In this document: positions 1 through 11,168 of the stretch, one piece after another
Layout of the letters: each line of letters opens with the position of its first letter
Position numbering within the stretch: the first letter of the stretch is position 1
Assembly (NCBI GenBank): GCA_027946365.1
Contig: JAPEUQ010000019.1
Span: 496,001 to 560,000, forward strand
Direction: 5' to 3'
Length of the DNA stretch: 64,000 nucleotides
DNA from: Kalmusia sp. IMI 367209
Taxonomy: Eukaryota; Ascomycota; Dothideomycetes; Pleosporales; Didymosphaeriaceae
Notes under the pieces: model-generated
Told to the model about the DNA's origin: nothing
Seen by the model: the letters and a program-made list of their open reading frames with translations, nothing else
The model's database searches: none
Translations under genes and position numbers: made by a program

Positions 1-2760
1 TCACTGAAATATACCTTCACTCGAGACAACCAGCTCAGCGATTCACAGGAGAAGGGTGTGAGAGAACTAGCAGAAGTCTGTTTTACGGGACTTGTGAGCA
101 TGAAAGAGCTTGAATTTCTGTTCGAGGATGTATACGATGCTTTTGAAGAAGCTTCAGCGGAAAATATCTTCTTCGAAACACTCGAACCCTATATTCTTGA
201 TGGAGAGATCTCCGATGTTCCACCAAACGTACTTAAGGATCTGATCACGTTCTATGCTTCAGCCGGCCGCGCCGCACGATTAGAAGAGATGATATGCCGA
301 TTAAGCACGGATACCATCGACATCAACCAAGTCACCACTTTGTGTCAACAATACAACCTCTACGATGCACTCATTCATGTTTGGACGCAAGCGATCGGAG
401 ATTTTATCACCCCTCTAGTCAATATCCTTTCGCTCATCAAGATCATAGATTTTGGTGTCGATGAGACGGAGAACATTTACATGACGTCTGCAATGAAAAT
501 ATTTCCGTACCTAGCATACACATTCACTGGCCGCATATATCCTGGTGGAGCCTTTCTCGAGGACGAACAAGCATACAGCGCGAAGAAAGACATGTACAGG
601 TTCCTGTTTTCTGGAAAAACTCTCGCCTGGCCACCTGGCTCGGATGACGTAGTCTTGACAAGGACTGATAAGGGACCGGAGCCACCTTTCCCATATCTTC
701 GCCTCGTTCTTGAGTTTGACGCATCGAGCTTCATGAGCATGCTCAACGAGGCTTTTGAAGACAGTTTTTTGAACGGGGAGCAAGATGCGATGAACGGGAA
801 CCAGGTCAATGGCACGAAATATGGCTCGGCGCTCACGCCCACACGACAATATATCGTCAACATTCTTTTGGGCATAATGACGACAGAGAACTTCGAACCT
901 GAGGACATTGTTTATTTTTACATGTTCGTCGCAAGAAATTTGCCCAAGTACCCACAACACATAATGCTTCCCGGAACCTCTTTGCACCAGATTCTTTTGG
1001 GGCTGTGCGATTATCCTACAAAAATCATGCAGGAGGACTGTCAGCTCTCCGTTGAATATCTTCTCTCTATCTACCACCCACCAAATCTCCAAACACTCGT
1101 TCCCATTTTCGAGAAAGCAGATTTTCATCGTGTTCTCAAGACGGTCTATCGCGGTTCGCAGCAGTATGCGAAGCTGCTTGACGCGTATTTAAATGATACT
1201 GAGGATGACGAAGCAGTATTCGGGTGCATTGGCGACATCCTCCGACCGAATAAAAGTCTCCCAAAGAAACAAGTCAACGAAGTCAAGACAGTGATTGTGT
1301 CTCGAGCTAGAGACTTCGTTACGATCGATCCATCTCGTGCTGCAATGACTTTAAGACAATTTGTGCCGGATTTGTTGGAGTCGGTGCTCGAGACTCTTGA
1401 GGATGGTTCCGACGTACAGTATCAATATCTGAAAACCCTCATTGAACCGGACCCTGGTAATAGTGAATCACGAAGCATCGGCGAAGATCTACCATCCGGG
1501 TTCATTGAACGTTACGTTCAGCTCATGTGCAAGTTCAACAGCACTCACGTGGCAGATTTTGTCAGTTTTCTTAAGTCTGGGGATCTAAAACTTGACCCAG
1601 TTCTTCCTGCACTGGAACAGAGTGGTGTAGTTGATGCTGCTGTCATACTCATGGCTCGTGACGGCCTTGTAAAAGATGCTATGGAACGCCTAGTGAGACA
1701 TCTCAATACCTTGGAGACTGCTTTGACTGGGTTGATCAGCGCAGCTGCGGAGACACCAGATGTGGCCAATACGGGAGAAGCAGTGCATGACTTGCTTGAA
1801 GATATCCAGAAATATGTCAAGGTTGGCATCTGGCTATGTCAAGGCCAAACGCGATCAACGGAACGATTAACCCACAGTCTCATCGACAGGCGAAGATCCG
1901 CCTACGGAGAGGTCAAAGAAGAAGATCTTGGCCTTGATGAGCTTCTCTGGCTTGACCTTGTGGACTCAATTGTCAGACTCATCAAGAACGTTTCTTCAGC
2001 GACAACAGACCTTCAATCGGCACTCAGATTGCAAAATGCGCAATTGGAACCCATTGACAATGCTAAAATAACAACAACCCTCCGATCTTCCGTGCAACAA
2101 ACCTTCTCCGCCCTCCTTGCCTCTACTACAGTTCCCCCAAAACAAATAGAATCGACGATCCAATCACAAACCAGTCGGCCACCTCTCACGTCAAGGCGGT
2201 CTCAGCCCCAGACTAATCCATCTTTTCTTCGCATTCTACGCGCCTTTCTTACCCGCGCAACCTCCACCTCGCCATCACTCTCACATCTTCGCTCCGTCCT
2301 TGCGGAAATTTTCTCAGCATACACGTTTGAGGAAACAATTCTCAGCCTCGCAAACCGCTTCCTAGACAAAGAAGGTTTCGAAAATGTAAGAGAGGTCAAC
2401 GAATTAAGACAAAGAGGATGGCGACCACGAGGCCAAGTATGCGAAGGATGCAGAAAACGCACCTGGGGCCCCGGGGCCGGTGGCGCGATCTGGGAAGCAT
2501 GGGAAAGAAGCGAGAATGACAGGGTTTTGAAAAGAATTGAATCCGTCGCCGAAGAGGCGGGAGGAAAGGGCAAGGGCAAGAGCGCAAGACTTGATGCTGA
2601 AGATATTGCGGAGCGGAGCGGTACTGGGGCGATAGTAATCTTCGCTTGTAGGCATATGTGGCACAGGGCTTGTCTAGAGAAAGCGAATATGAAGGATGGC
2701 GAGAGTACGGACGAAGTAAGGAGGGCAGGGCCTAGGCTCAAGTGCCCTCTTTGTGCATAG
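1..2760 (+). CDS. VPS8: VPS8-like CORVET complex subunit, C-terminal 919 aa (5' truncated by window edge)
   Basis: The reading frame is open from base 1, so the gene begins upstream; 919 residues and the TAG at 2758-2760 are visible. Most of the protein is a helical repeat-like region typical of the Vps8 central and C-terminal part. The last 100 or so residues hold a RING-type zinc finger: a CEGC pair, then CRHMWHRAC and a terminal CPLC. Vps8 is the Rab5/Vps21-binding subunit of the CORVET tether, which acts on early endosomes on the way to the vacuole, and a C-terminal RING is characteristic of the family. No intron is evident in the visible part. The family call rests on overall architecture and the RING; the beta-propeller expected at the N-terminus is outside the window. 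Confidence 0.85.
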   Translation, partial: SLKYTFTRDNQLSDSQEKGVRELAEVCFTGLVSMKELEFLFEDVYDAFEEASAENIFFETLEPYILDGEISDVPPNVLKDLITFYASAGRAARLEEMICRLSTDTIDINQVTTLCQQYNLYDALIHVWTQAIGDFITPLVNILSLIKIIDFGVDETENIYMTSAMKIFPYLAYTFTGRIYPGGAFLEDEQAYSAKKDMYRFLFSGKTLAWPPGSDDVVLTRTDKGPEPPFPYLRLVLEFDASSFMSMLNEAFEDSFLNGEQDAMNGNQVNGTKYGSALTPTRQYIVNILLGIMTTENFEPEDIVYFYMFVARNLPKYPQHIMLPGTSLHQILLGLCDYPTKIMQEDCQLSVEYLLSIYHPPNLQTLVPIFEKADFHRVLKTVYRGSQQYAKLLDAYLNDTEDDEAVFGCIGDILRPNKSLPKKQVNEVKTVIVSRARDFVTIDPSRAAMTLRQFVPDLLESVLETLEDGSDVQYQYLKTLIEPDPGNSESRSIGEDLPSGFIERYVQLMCKFNSTHVADFVSFLKSGDLKLDPVLPALEQSGVVDAAVILMARDGLVKDAMERLVRHLNTLETALTGLISAAAETPDVANTGEAVHDLLEDIQKYVKVGIWLCQGQTRSTERLTHSLIDRRRSAYGEVKEEDLGLDELLWLDLVDSIVRLIKNVSSATTDLQSALRLQNAQLEPIDNAKITTTLRSSVQQTFSALLASTTVPPKQIESTIQSQTSRPPLTSRRSQPQTNPSFLRILRAFLTRATSTSPSLSHLRSVLAEIFSAYTFEETILSLANRFLDKEGFENVREVNELRQRGWRPRGQVCEGCRKRTWGPGAGGAIWEAWERSENDRVLKRIESVAEEAGGKGKGKSARLDAEDIAERSGTGAIVIFACRHMWHRACLEKANMKDGESTDEVRRAGPRLKCPLCA

Positions 2761-3862
2761 AGTGCAGTTTCGTATGTATCATGAACATTGTTTCATCCTC
2801 TTAGTAGATTGCGAGGCACGCGTATAAGCGAAGCATATCTTTCGTAGCTGAGATGCGGCATACAGTCCGTTTTACCATATCAATGAGCTTCACTTCCTGC
2901 TTTCACTTGTCGTGAAACTTTGATACCACGTGTGCGGAAGCCACGTGAAATCATGTAGATTTCCATGCGTTGTTCGCACTCCCAATGCTTCTGCAGGTGT
3001 TCTGCTACGTCTTGCCCGGGTTGGAGAAGCCTCCTCGTAGAACTGACAACAGCATCGTAGTAACTTGAGCATGTTGTGTGAAACATGACCTGCTTTGACC
3101 CGGGTTTTGCTGTCATCGAGCCATCAATGATTAGCCTTCGAAGTTGTAACGGCTAATCATGTAGCCTTAGATTTGATTTTTGAGCTCTGCTAGAAGGCTG
3201 AGGATCAGTCAGCTGTATCTTATTGAAATTCTCAATGGACCAAGGTGTGATTGAGTGCACGGACAAACCATGTGAGCCCAGGATAGTTGGATGTGCTAGA
3301 TACTACATGATGAAGCATTTAACCCCAGTAGTGTTTGCCCATGTCATTCATTCAATTGGTCGTTCATAGTTGTTTAATCATTAAATCTAGTTAATCAAGA
3401 TCCAGATGCCATGAAAATATTCGGATCTTGAGTACAAATTTCACCCCCTGTATCCAATTATAATTCTTAGATACCTTCGACATATAATGAGGATTCAGCA
3501 TTGCTTCCCTTGCTTTCGGCAAGCGCAGGATGTCTAATAAAAAAGTTTCAGTTTGCTGCCTCTCTAGCTTCCGGCTGTCCAATTCTACGATACATTCAAC
3601 TGTGTCAACATATATGATCAATTAAATGCACCTCACCCGGAATGCATTCCTTGCAACCATAGAAATGTAACAGAAACTCGGTGTCGCCCGGGGCGTTCCC
3701 AAACTGCTTGATTTGTTGCATGGTAAGCACTTCCAACGGGGTGATATGACCTCGCATATTTCTCATAGCGACTCTATGGGATGCATCAACTGGTGAATGC
3801 CAGCAGTAAACTTCAATGATAGTTCTCTTGATGGGTGGAAACGTTCCAATAACGAACCCCGA
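2761..3862. other. Intergenic, no supported gene
   Basis: Stretch of 1.1 kb downstream of VPS8. It holds short open frames of 60-78 codons on the minus strand (about 2880-3116 and 3391-3621), none with a recognisable motif, good start context or splice partners. It may contain 3' remains of the decayed 2EXR-like gene to its right. Confidence 0.5.
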
Positions 3863-4285
3863 CTAGACCGAAAGCTCATAATTGGACTCGTGATCATCAG
3901 GTGCGAACATCCTGCTCATGTTCGTGATAAACGTCGCAAGGCGGATTTCGCGGATTGCAGCTGTTTGTACTGGAAGGGTCCTGTTGAAAAACGGAAAGCA
4001 TAGCATGCCATTGAATTCGAATACATTGAGACTGAATGGAAGCATGTTTGTCTCGTTGTATAGTCATCGGCACGTCCGAAGAAGGGCAAAAGTATTCTTA
4101 TAGTCTTGTGCGCGAGTAGTGACCTCCCCTGCATTGTGCCATCTCCCGAGGAGGCATAGTCAAAGGCACGTGTAATATCCCGCGCAATGACACCTAGCGT
4201 GTATTCCCAAATCTTGTTTCGATTTCTACCTGGTAGACAAAGGAGCGGCGTCTGAGAGTTGGCCTTGATACTAGTCGTTTCAGTA
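3863..4285 (-). pseudogene. 2EXR/DUF7730-like gene remnant with frameshift
   Basis: Read on the minus strand from about 4285, one frame gives a line of the form LCLPGRNRNKIWEYTLG, which matches the LPxEIRNxIYEyvl signature that opens 2EXR-type fungal proteins. The frame runs on to about 4000. The family's next conserved block (LLPFSLNxFEFNG... then an RTLPVQxAAIREIRL-like stretch) is found in another frame, starting near 4045 and ending at a stop at 3863. At least one frameshift therefore separates two halves of the same domain, and there is no start codon in a sensible context upstream. Three intact relatives are nearby (5817, 9480, 34042). It could be a gene with an unusual intron instead, but I see no clean splice pair that joins the halves. 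Confidence 0.6.
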
Positions 4286-5816
4286 AAAATTCACTACAGG
4301 ATTTTGGATACTGTCCATACAGTCTGACACATTTCCCGTTCTTGCGTTCAAAACTGATGAGCCCATTGGGTACCTTGCGGCGGACCTTGCTAAAGTTCAT
4401 ATTTCTGGATTTTGGACGCTGCCATTCGTTGATTTGGGCATAGGTTTATTGTGACTGAGATCTGAAGCGCGTGGAACCGTTGCTGCTTCTGGTTCTTGCG
4501 AAAGATTAGGTGCTATTAGTTGTTATTGGGAAAATCCCATATCAAGTCAAGTCATTTGGTATGTCTATTGCGTGTGAAGTGAGAAAGGCAAGAACTAGTG
4601 ATACATCCAGGTGAAACCAACAGTGAGAGCTGGAAAGTTGCAGGGGTATGATTGAACACGTGCGTCAAGCCACGTCGGTGCACCTCTGCTGTTGACGATA
4701 AAGCGGTAATTGTGGTTCGAGAGACTATAGTAGCTTAGGTCTGGTGACTTTTTAATTCAACCTTCTTTTACTTCACGGTGACGAGCATCGCTGTTTTGCA
4801 AATGTTCTATCATCTTATTTGACCTCACTAACTCTCGAGGCTACCCCAACTGTTTCCAGTTGAACAGCCTCTAGTCTTCACATGATGCGTATATCGGTTA
4901 TAGTGTCATTTACGACGGACTCTTAACGAATTTACTTCAAAGAGAAATTCTAGCATCTTCTGTCCTGCAAACCTTGAGTGTCATTTGTGAGTTCTAGGCT
5001 TCTTGTTGACGTGGCTAGAAGTAGTCTTCTGCTTCTACTGCCTCTCGGCGCTTCCTTTTAAAGCCAGAGATCTTGATTTGTTTTAGGCTATCACAATAGC
5101 CCATGTATTCATGGCCTTAATTAGAGTAGTGTATTACAGATATGTCATTGAATCCTATTAGTTGCAAACTGCTAGTCAATCAGCTTAAGCTGATTCATAA
5201 TTGAATTTGTAGGATGCAGGGTAGTGTTCAAATCATGGACTAGATATGGTGAGGTCCGCTTTAATGCCGATACTGTGAGTCGGTACCACGCATATGGGCG
5301 AACGACGGATTTCTACCTAGTCACGTTCAAATTATGTATGGCTATTATTCATAATGGAAAGAACTTCTCGTCATGGACGGCAATGTCTGCAGTCGCACCA
5401 AATACATGGAGCTACACGGCGATGGCCTGTTGTCACGCGATGGTCTGGAGGCCCGAAATAAGCAGGGCACCTTTCAGACTGAGTAAAGTCTGCACGCAGT
5501 CGAGAGATAATTTAGCAACGAATATGTTTAGACAATTTGGCAATTTTATCGTGTACCCCTACGTAACATAGCTTGCTACACAAATGTTAGTGCCGGTGCG
5601 GCGTCCGGTTTTTGGCTCTACAACTACAAAAATAGAGTCACTAGGGTTTGTTCCACTCAGGTTGCACACGTACCCTGTGTGATGCGCGTACCTGCCCACT
5701 CACAATGCGCCTGCTTTATAAGTGCTGTTGCCCACCCTCATTTCCGCCACACAAGCAAACACACGCCCGCCTTCAGCGTCACTCCTCACTCCTTGCCCGC
5801 TACTACAACTCTTACC
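4286..5816. other. Intergenic, no supported gene
   Basis: AT-rich 1.5 kb between the 2EXR-like remnant and the 2EXR gene. An open frame at 5224-5571 (115 codons, plus) has no recognisable feature. The last 150 bases before 5817 are pyrimidine-rich and probably form the promoter/5' UTR of the next gene. Confidence 0.4.
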
Positions 5817-6614
5817 ATGGCATTCCGCGACAGCTTGACCAAAGCACTCAAGGTCACCAAAACACCGGTCCGCTTCCTTAGCAATGGGCTCCTGGATGTC
5901 GACTGTAAGGAAGGCAAATATTCCGATCTGTGGGTGAGATTAAATCATTAAAAAAAAGTCCACAGATTAACATGCGCCAGTGCGCAAAAGAACCAGCTGG
6001 TTTCGCCTTTCTTGCAGCTTCCAGCTGAGGTCCGGAATCGCATCTACGAATTCGTACTTAGTGATGAGAAATTTGAAATTTCTCATGAAAATCAATACTT
6101 AATTATAGGCAAGTCAGAGCGCAAGAAGAGGGCCTACCTTGCTCTGCTCTTAGTATCGCGTCAAATCTATGCCGAGACCGCGCTGCTACCGTTCAGCCTC
6201 AATACATTTCATGCCAATGAACCTCACCACATGATCAGATGCACGAACAAATTCTCGCTGGCTGCGCGGCAAAGTGTCATTAGCATCCAACTGACTATAG
6301 ATATACACTGGCACACGGATCGTCGAGAATTGGGAACAGTGTTTCCTGATGACTGGTGGGTAGAGCCAAACTATACCCCAAACCTTCCCGCACTGCGAGT
6401 CGTCACAATCCGTACGGTGTTAGTCGCATGCTGGTGCGACAAGCCATATGAGGCCATTGAGAGATTTCTGGATCACCTGAAAAGGGCGGAATGGGAGCTC
6501 AAAGAGAAGATCGAGTCCGCACACGAAGGATCAAAAGCAGTCTTTGAGAGAGAACTCAACTTCACTCGTCCAGAAGCACCCCTTCAATTATATGACGAAG
6601 ACGAAGACATGTAG
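5817..6614 (+). CDS. 2EXR/DUF7730-type protein (237 aa)
   Basis: Two exons, 5817-5933 and 6018-6614, joined across an 84-nt GTGAGA...TTGCAG intron. The junction is in phase 0 and places a Trp just before LPAEVRNRIYEFVL, the hallmark opening of 2EXR-type fungal proteins (about residues 40-53). A second family block, RQIYAETALLPFSLNTFHAN, follows. The C-terminus is acidic (DEDEDM). The start is the ATG in CTTACCATGG; codons upstream lie in frame but read as UTR-like sequence. The family is large in Pezizomycotina, of unknown biochemical role and probably cytoplasmic, as no signal peptide or membrane segment is seen. Its relatives in this window point to local family expansion. Confidence 0.8.
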
Positions 6615-7414
6615 AGAGCATACAATCTTTCCGTTCGTATGATTAAGGATGACGGATCTCTTCGCTCGTAGCTAGAGTGAGGTGAAGGACGGATGGCAAC
6701 CCAACCCAAAATGCATCCCTATAATGTTCCTCTAATGGATACAAACAACGACTGAAGGAGGTTGGAGCAAGGATGGTATTGTATTGGGCAGTAAAATTGA
6801 CAGATCGACGATATGGTTGCGATTGGGCTTGTCTCAAACGGTGGGCTATGATGGATTATATGGCCATGCATGTATTCGACTCAGGGTCAGAAAGAAAGAA
6901 CTTCAACTCTTTTCCATAAAATATCATACAACACATCAGGAAGCTATTGTGATTCTCGTTCTGATTCTCACCATAATTCAACATCTCTACTATACAACGT
7001 AATAGAGCGTACAACAACTTCCCGTTGGGGTAGAAAGACGACTTTTTCATCCGTGGACGTTAGAAATCACATAGCGGAAGACGAGAAGCATGTACCGCGA
7101 CATTGCCTTTTTAGAAGCCCCACTTCTACTTGCACATTATCTCTCATAATCAAGGCAGTGCGCACAGCCCTCTAACGGGGTGGAGCGGTTGTTGGAGCGA
7201 TTGCCTGGTCATGGAGCTGTACGCAAAACAGCATCAAAACCACCTTAGTCGTTACACCTTCTCTAGTCTCATACACAACATCTACATGCACGAGCGAGCA
7301 TTCACAAGCACAGGCCTATGAGGGCTGCATTGCCCAAACCTCGCACTGTTCGTCTCCGGGAATGATATATGGCTTCGGTCACCCATTCCTCGTACGACTT
7401 CATTTCCAGTCACC
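6615..7414. other. Intergenic, no supported gene
   Basis: 800 bases with only short overlapping frames on both strands. The last 60 bases (pyrimidine-rich, CAGTCACC before ATG) may be the leader of the small gene at 7415. Confidence 0.4.
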
Positions 7415-7705
7415 ATGTCAACTCACTTCAAGATTACTCCAGACATCATGTCCGAACCAGTGGCATTCGATATCGAAGCCGGTGAAGTTATACTTCAAAA
7501 TTCTTTTTATCTCAAGATACCTACATCAAATCCTTGGCTGACGAAGGCAGAACTGCCACAAGGCTGTGTAGTGGTGGGCGTTAAAGACCATGGAGCCAGC
7601 CTTTGGACACGATCGATCCGTATTGACAAAAAGTTGGCAGACGAAACGCTGAAGTCTTTCTTCCCAAAATGTCATCCCGTAGCTCCTTCAACAGATGGAG
7701 ACTGA
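7415..7705 (+). CDS. Hypothetical small protein (96 aa)
   Basis: Single-exon frame starting at an ATG in a good fungal context (GTCACCATGTC) and ending with TGA. The product is 96 aa, mixed charge, with no signal peptide or membrane segment and a hydrophobic core segment (GCVVVGVKDHG). I do not recognise the family. The balanced amino-acid composition and start context argue for a real gene, but its length is close to what chance allows. Confidence 0.4.
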   Translation: MSTHFKITPDIMSEPVAFDIEAGEVILQNSFYLKIPTSNPWLTKAELPQGCVVVGVKDHGASLWTRSIRIDKKLADETLKSFFPKCHPVAPSTDGD

Positions 7706-8612
7706 TGGTAGATACATCAAATCATGCCTGATTGGCGGCGACATCTGGTAAGGTAACATCTCCACAGACATTGCGACAAATGAGCCAATAGTCTTTGATG
7801 CCTGCTTTTTTTAAGGCCATAATAAGTGTATGAGCGTACCGCAAATTTTGGATCAGGATCAACGTTTCTACAGTTGACCTGAGAACTATGCGAGCTGGTG
7901 CACGGTATAAGTTTGATCAGACTTGGCAGAGAGCATATCTCACTCACTTCCCTGCTGCCTTTCCAGTAGAACGCTTTGATACTAGTCGTTCTATAAGTCT
8001 TCTACTGCATGTCGCACATTGGACTATCTAACAAAGTATAAGTCGATTTGAACTTTATGACTCAACATTTTTCCCAAAGAACCCGGAATTCCGACTGCTC
8101 AACGTTTCACTGCCCTGAAGCTCCGCGCTAGAGCTAATATTTTTCAGCTTCATCGATGAGGTTAAACCGCTGGATGAACTCTTTCTAGATGGATATGAAG
8201 GGTGGCCGAAATCTGACTCCGCTCATGACTGCACTATAACACGTTCCTCTAGTTGTCTCAGTTCATATGGCGGACTTTCTCTCGGGTTATTGAATTGATT
8301 GGACAGCAGCTGGCCATTACTTCAAAGAAAATTATCGATTGTTACAGAATTTCAAAGCAAGTCCATGTTACTTTTGGTATCATAAAACAACTCCTGATAA
8401 GACCAACATCCAAAACGATGAAACCGACTGCGCCATAAGGCTATAGGGGTCTCGTGAATCGGTTGTCGTGCTGACGGTGACGATATAGCACCGAGTTGTA
8501 CCCATTTGGACAGCGTTTCTCCATCAAGAAAGACATAACCGAAAACTTTTGGGAACGAATAATTAAGTATAGTGTACACATTGATCGCCAAGATTTGCCC
8601 CAAAGCAGTTCT
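7706..8612. other. Intergenic, no supported gene
   Basis: 900 bases between the small plus-strand frame and the 3' end of the minus-strand 2EXR gene. Only short frames without recognisable content. Confidence 0.4.
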
Positions 8613-9480
8613 TCAGAGGGAGAAAGGCTCTCCGTACGACAATGCTGTAGCATCAGTAAGTTTACTGCACTGAGATACAACATATCCTTTCTTAAACGAC
8701 TTACAGTAAGTGGAATGATTGCCGCCGGCTGCTGGCACAATTTCGACATTAGCCCAGCGGGGATTAGCGGCGCGTATGAGATGGCTTAGCCAGTGGATTG
8801 ATCGCCGAGTTCCCACTCCCTCGAGATCCACAACATTGGAGTCGTCATCAAATATGACGAATACAACATGCTTGACGTTGGGGAGGTACTGGTCAATACG
8901 CAACCTTCCCGTGGAAGAGAGTAAGCGAAATTCTTCCCTAGTACGGTTGGCCATATCGAAGGCGCCGCTGATCTCCACCTGAATATCGGTGATGGCTTTG
9001 CGCTGGTCAGGATAGAGCTTCTTCAGGAGCGCGATGATGTTGATGAATCGCGTCACCGAGTATGTGTTATTCTCCCAAGGAATTAGTGCCGCTTCCGAGT
9101 ATATCTTGAAGCAGACAAGGAGAAGACTCAGCCATGTGCCAGGGGAGTCGGCCTGGGGAGGAAGAAACTTCATTTCCGGATCGCGCCAGCTATTCGTGTT
9201 CGTACGTGTTTCGCGGATAACCTTGTTGCAGAAGACGTAGGAGTAGATGCTATTGCGGATCTCGCCCGGAAGTTGAATGAAGCGGCTATTCTCCTCATTC
9301 AACTGGGTTCTATATACACATATTAGCTTCTTTGTTTAGATGATGGAGAGCAACTGCGAACAAATAGCTAATCTCAGTTCAATGAAAGGTAAGATACTGT
9401 GCCACTTACATTCTCTGCTGCAACTGCGACCGCCGCTGCCCATTAACACCGAGCATTGGACGGTTGTTGGTTCGCACCAT
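8613..9480 (-). CDS. 2EXR/DUF7730-type protein (235 or 255 aa)
   Basis: Exon 1 is 9480-9410 (ATG in CACCATC complement context). A 100-nt GTAAGT...TATAG intron is followed by exon 2 from 9309. The junction is phase-correct and gives a basic/Gln-rich leader followed by FIQLPGEIRNSIYSYVF, the 2EXR opening signature, and later LLLVCFKIYSEAALIPWENNTY, the second family block. Near the 3' end, a canonical 60-nt GTAAGT...CTACAG segment (8704-8645) has no in-frame stop: splicing gives 235 aa, retention 255 aa. No signal peptide or membrane segment. Function unknown. It is the second intact family member in this stretch, in opposite orientation to the first. Confidence 0.75.
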
Positions 9481-11168
9481 CTTCCACGCTTGACTTTGAG
9501 GAAGAGACTCGATTGCAATTTCGAATGGTTGCAAGCGGCAGCAACTTCAGGTAGGTTTGAGGTTAGTAGATCGAGTCGGCAGGCAACGCGACGAAAAGTT
9601 TATATAGAAATTGCACTGACACTGTGGCCACCTTCCTAGCTCCGACGGGACAAGATCCATCCGTTTAAGAAGCCGTGGGCAATGTCGAGCTCAAAATAAG
9701 CGGGACCGGGATGTCGCCGGAACTGCCAGTTGAAGCTCAGCAACGACTTTGGCAGAAGGGGAAACTAAGGTGTTGCTGGGGCTACCAATCTTAACACGGG
9801 CACAAGGAAGACTGCATGGTACCGGTGTCCCTGTAGAAGCGATACTTTGTAGAAGCGATACTGATTCATTATATTCTTCTGGGTCTCAGTTTACTCGAGG
9901 GAAACTTGCTCTGCGTCGTCGCTACCGCCATCGCGCGGCTATGGGGCCTCGAATGTGGAACTCGAATAAGTCTACAAGTAAACGACACAAAAAGCCTAAT
10001 CCATGGATTGTAAAGAGGATTTGGTGACTCTTGCCTTCGAGACTCTTACTATGTATTCTAGCATGTTTGCTCACATTCTTTTGAGCGTAGCGTTATCGAG
10101 TTATGAGGACTAACTTTCCAGGTGAAGTTGGACTTGAATGAGACTCGCGATAGGGTAAGATGTGAGTCTTAGACGATCTGAGCCGTGCATTGCAGTGCGT
10201 TGACAAGGTTGCTCAATAGCTCAACAGCGTTTCTTTGAGCGTTGTGGTCGATCATATGGAGAATTGAGGTGACTTGCATCTCGATGTCATGCAGGTATTA
10301 CAAGAAGACCTAAGGACAAACGATTCCGCATCAACTAGGTTGCATGCAGGACTGTGAGATGCAATACTGGCATAAATCGACTTAGTAAGATAAGTGTACC
10401 TGAGAATATGCACAAATGGTGGAGTACAATGATTTCGATAGGTTGCTGTAGACATCTTTCCACGAGTAGTGCAGGGTGGGGATTCACACTAGTGTAGGTC
10501 TAGCCCTGTTTCGTAGTCGGTACTTCATCTCAACATTACCTCCCTTTGTACAAAACATTGATCGTCCTTGATGGAAAATCGCCTTCTGGCCATTCAGAGA
10601 CCTACTGTCTTACTTATCAATAAATGTGCTCGGAATCGTGTTACTCTTTTACCTGGAATATATTACCATGGCGGTTCCAGGGAGCACGACATGTTTGCGA
10701 TCTCGAGGGCGTTTGAGGGGACTTTAGCGACGCTGTCAATCTAACAAGCTCTGGAACGCTTTTCTGGATCCGGTTCAGGCCTAACCAATCGGATGTAAGC
10801 CTGTGTGTGAAGGTAGGCGCCCAAGCGGGTTCTGTCCTAGCCTTGCTCTATTGCGCAATGCCGCTTTCTACAAGTTCTACTGACGCGACTCGCGGCTCTC
10901 ATCAGCACGCACTCTCTATTCCTCATCATTAGCCTGTTTGCTTGAGTTATTTCTCATATTTTACCTCGCCTTGAGTCGCAGGAAGGAAGACTTTTCACGT
11001 TGCTTGAGAGACCCACGTGGGTTTTGATGCGCATGTCACTCTGGCAACCTACGTTCTCACGTTCCGAAAAACTAACTTCACCTATCGGGACGTATACTGT
11101 CAGGAACACGTTGTTCCAAGCAATCCTCTTCGCTGCTGTTGCAGCATGGTCGACAATTAACACCAAAC
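9481..11168. other. Intergenic, no supported gene
   Basis: 1.7 kb gene-poor stretch. A 15-bp unit (TGTAGAAGCGATACT) occurs twice in tandem near 9833-9862. Frames such as 9749-10027 (plus) have skewed, Arg-rich composition and no family signature. The final 100 bases upstream of 11169 are probably the promoter and leader of the next gene. Confidence 0.4.

Noticed and set aside
511..1128. 205-codon frame antisense to VPS8
   Set aside because: Shadow of the VPS8 coding frame; no start context, domain or splice support.
2880..3116. 78-codon minus-strand frame with protein-like composition
   Set aside because: No recognised motif or partner exon; could be a relic but not supportable.
9833..9862. 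Tandem duplicate of a 15-bp unit
   Set aside because: Only two copies and no context; a minor slippage event, kept only as a note in the intergenic entry.
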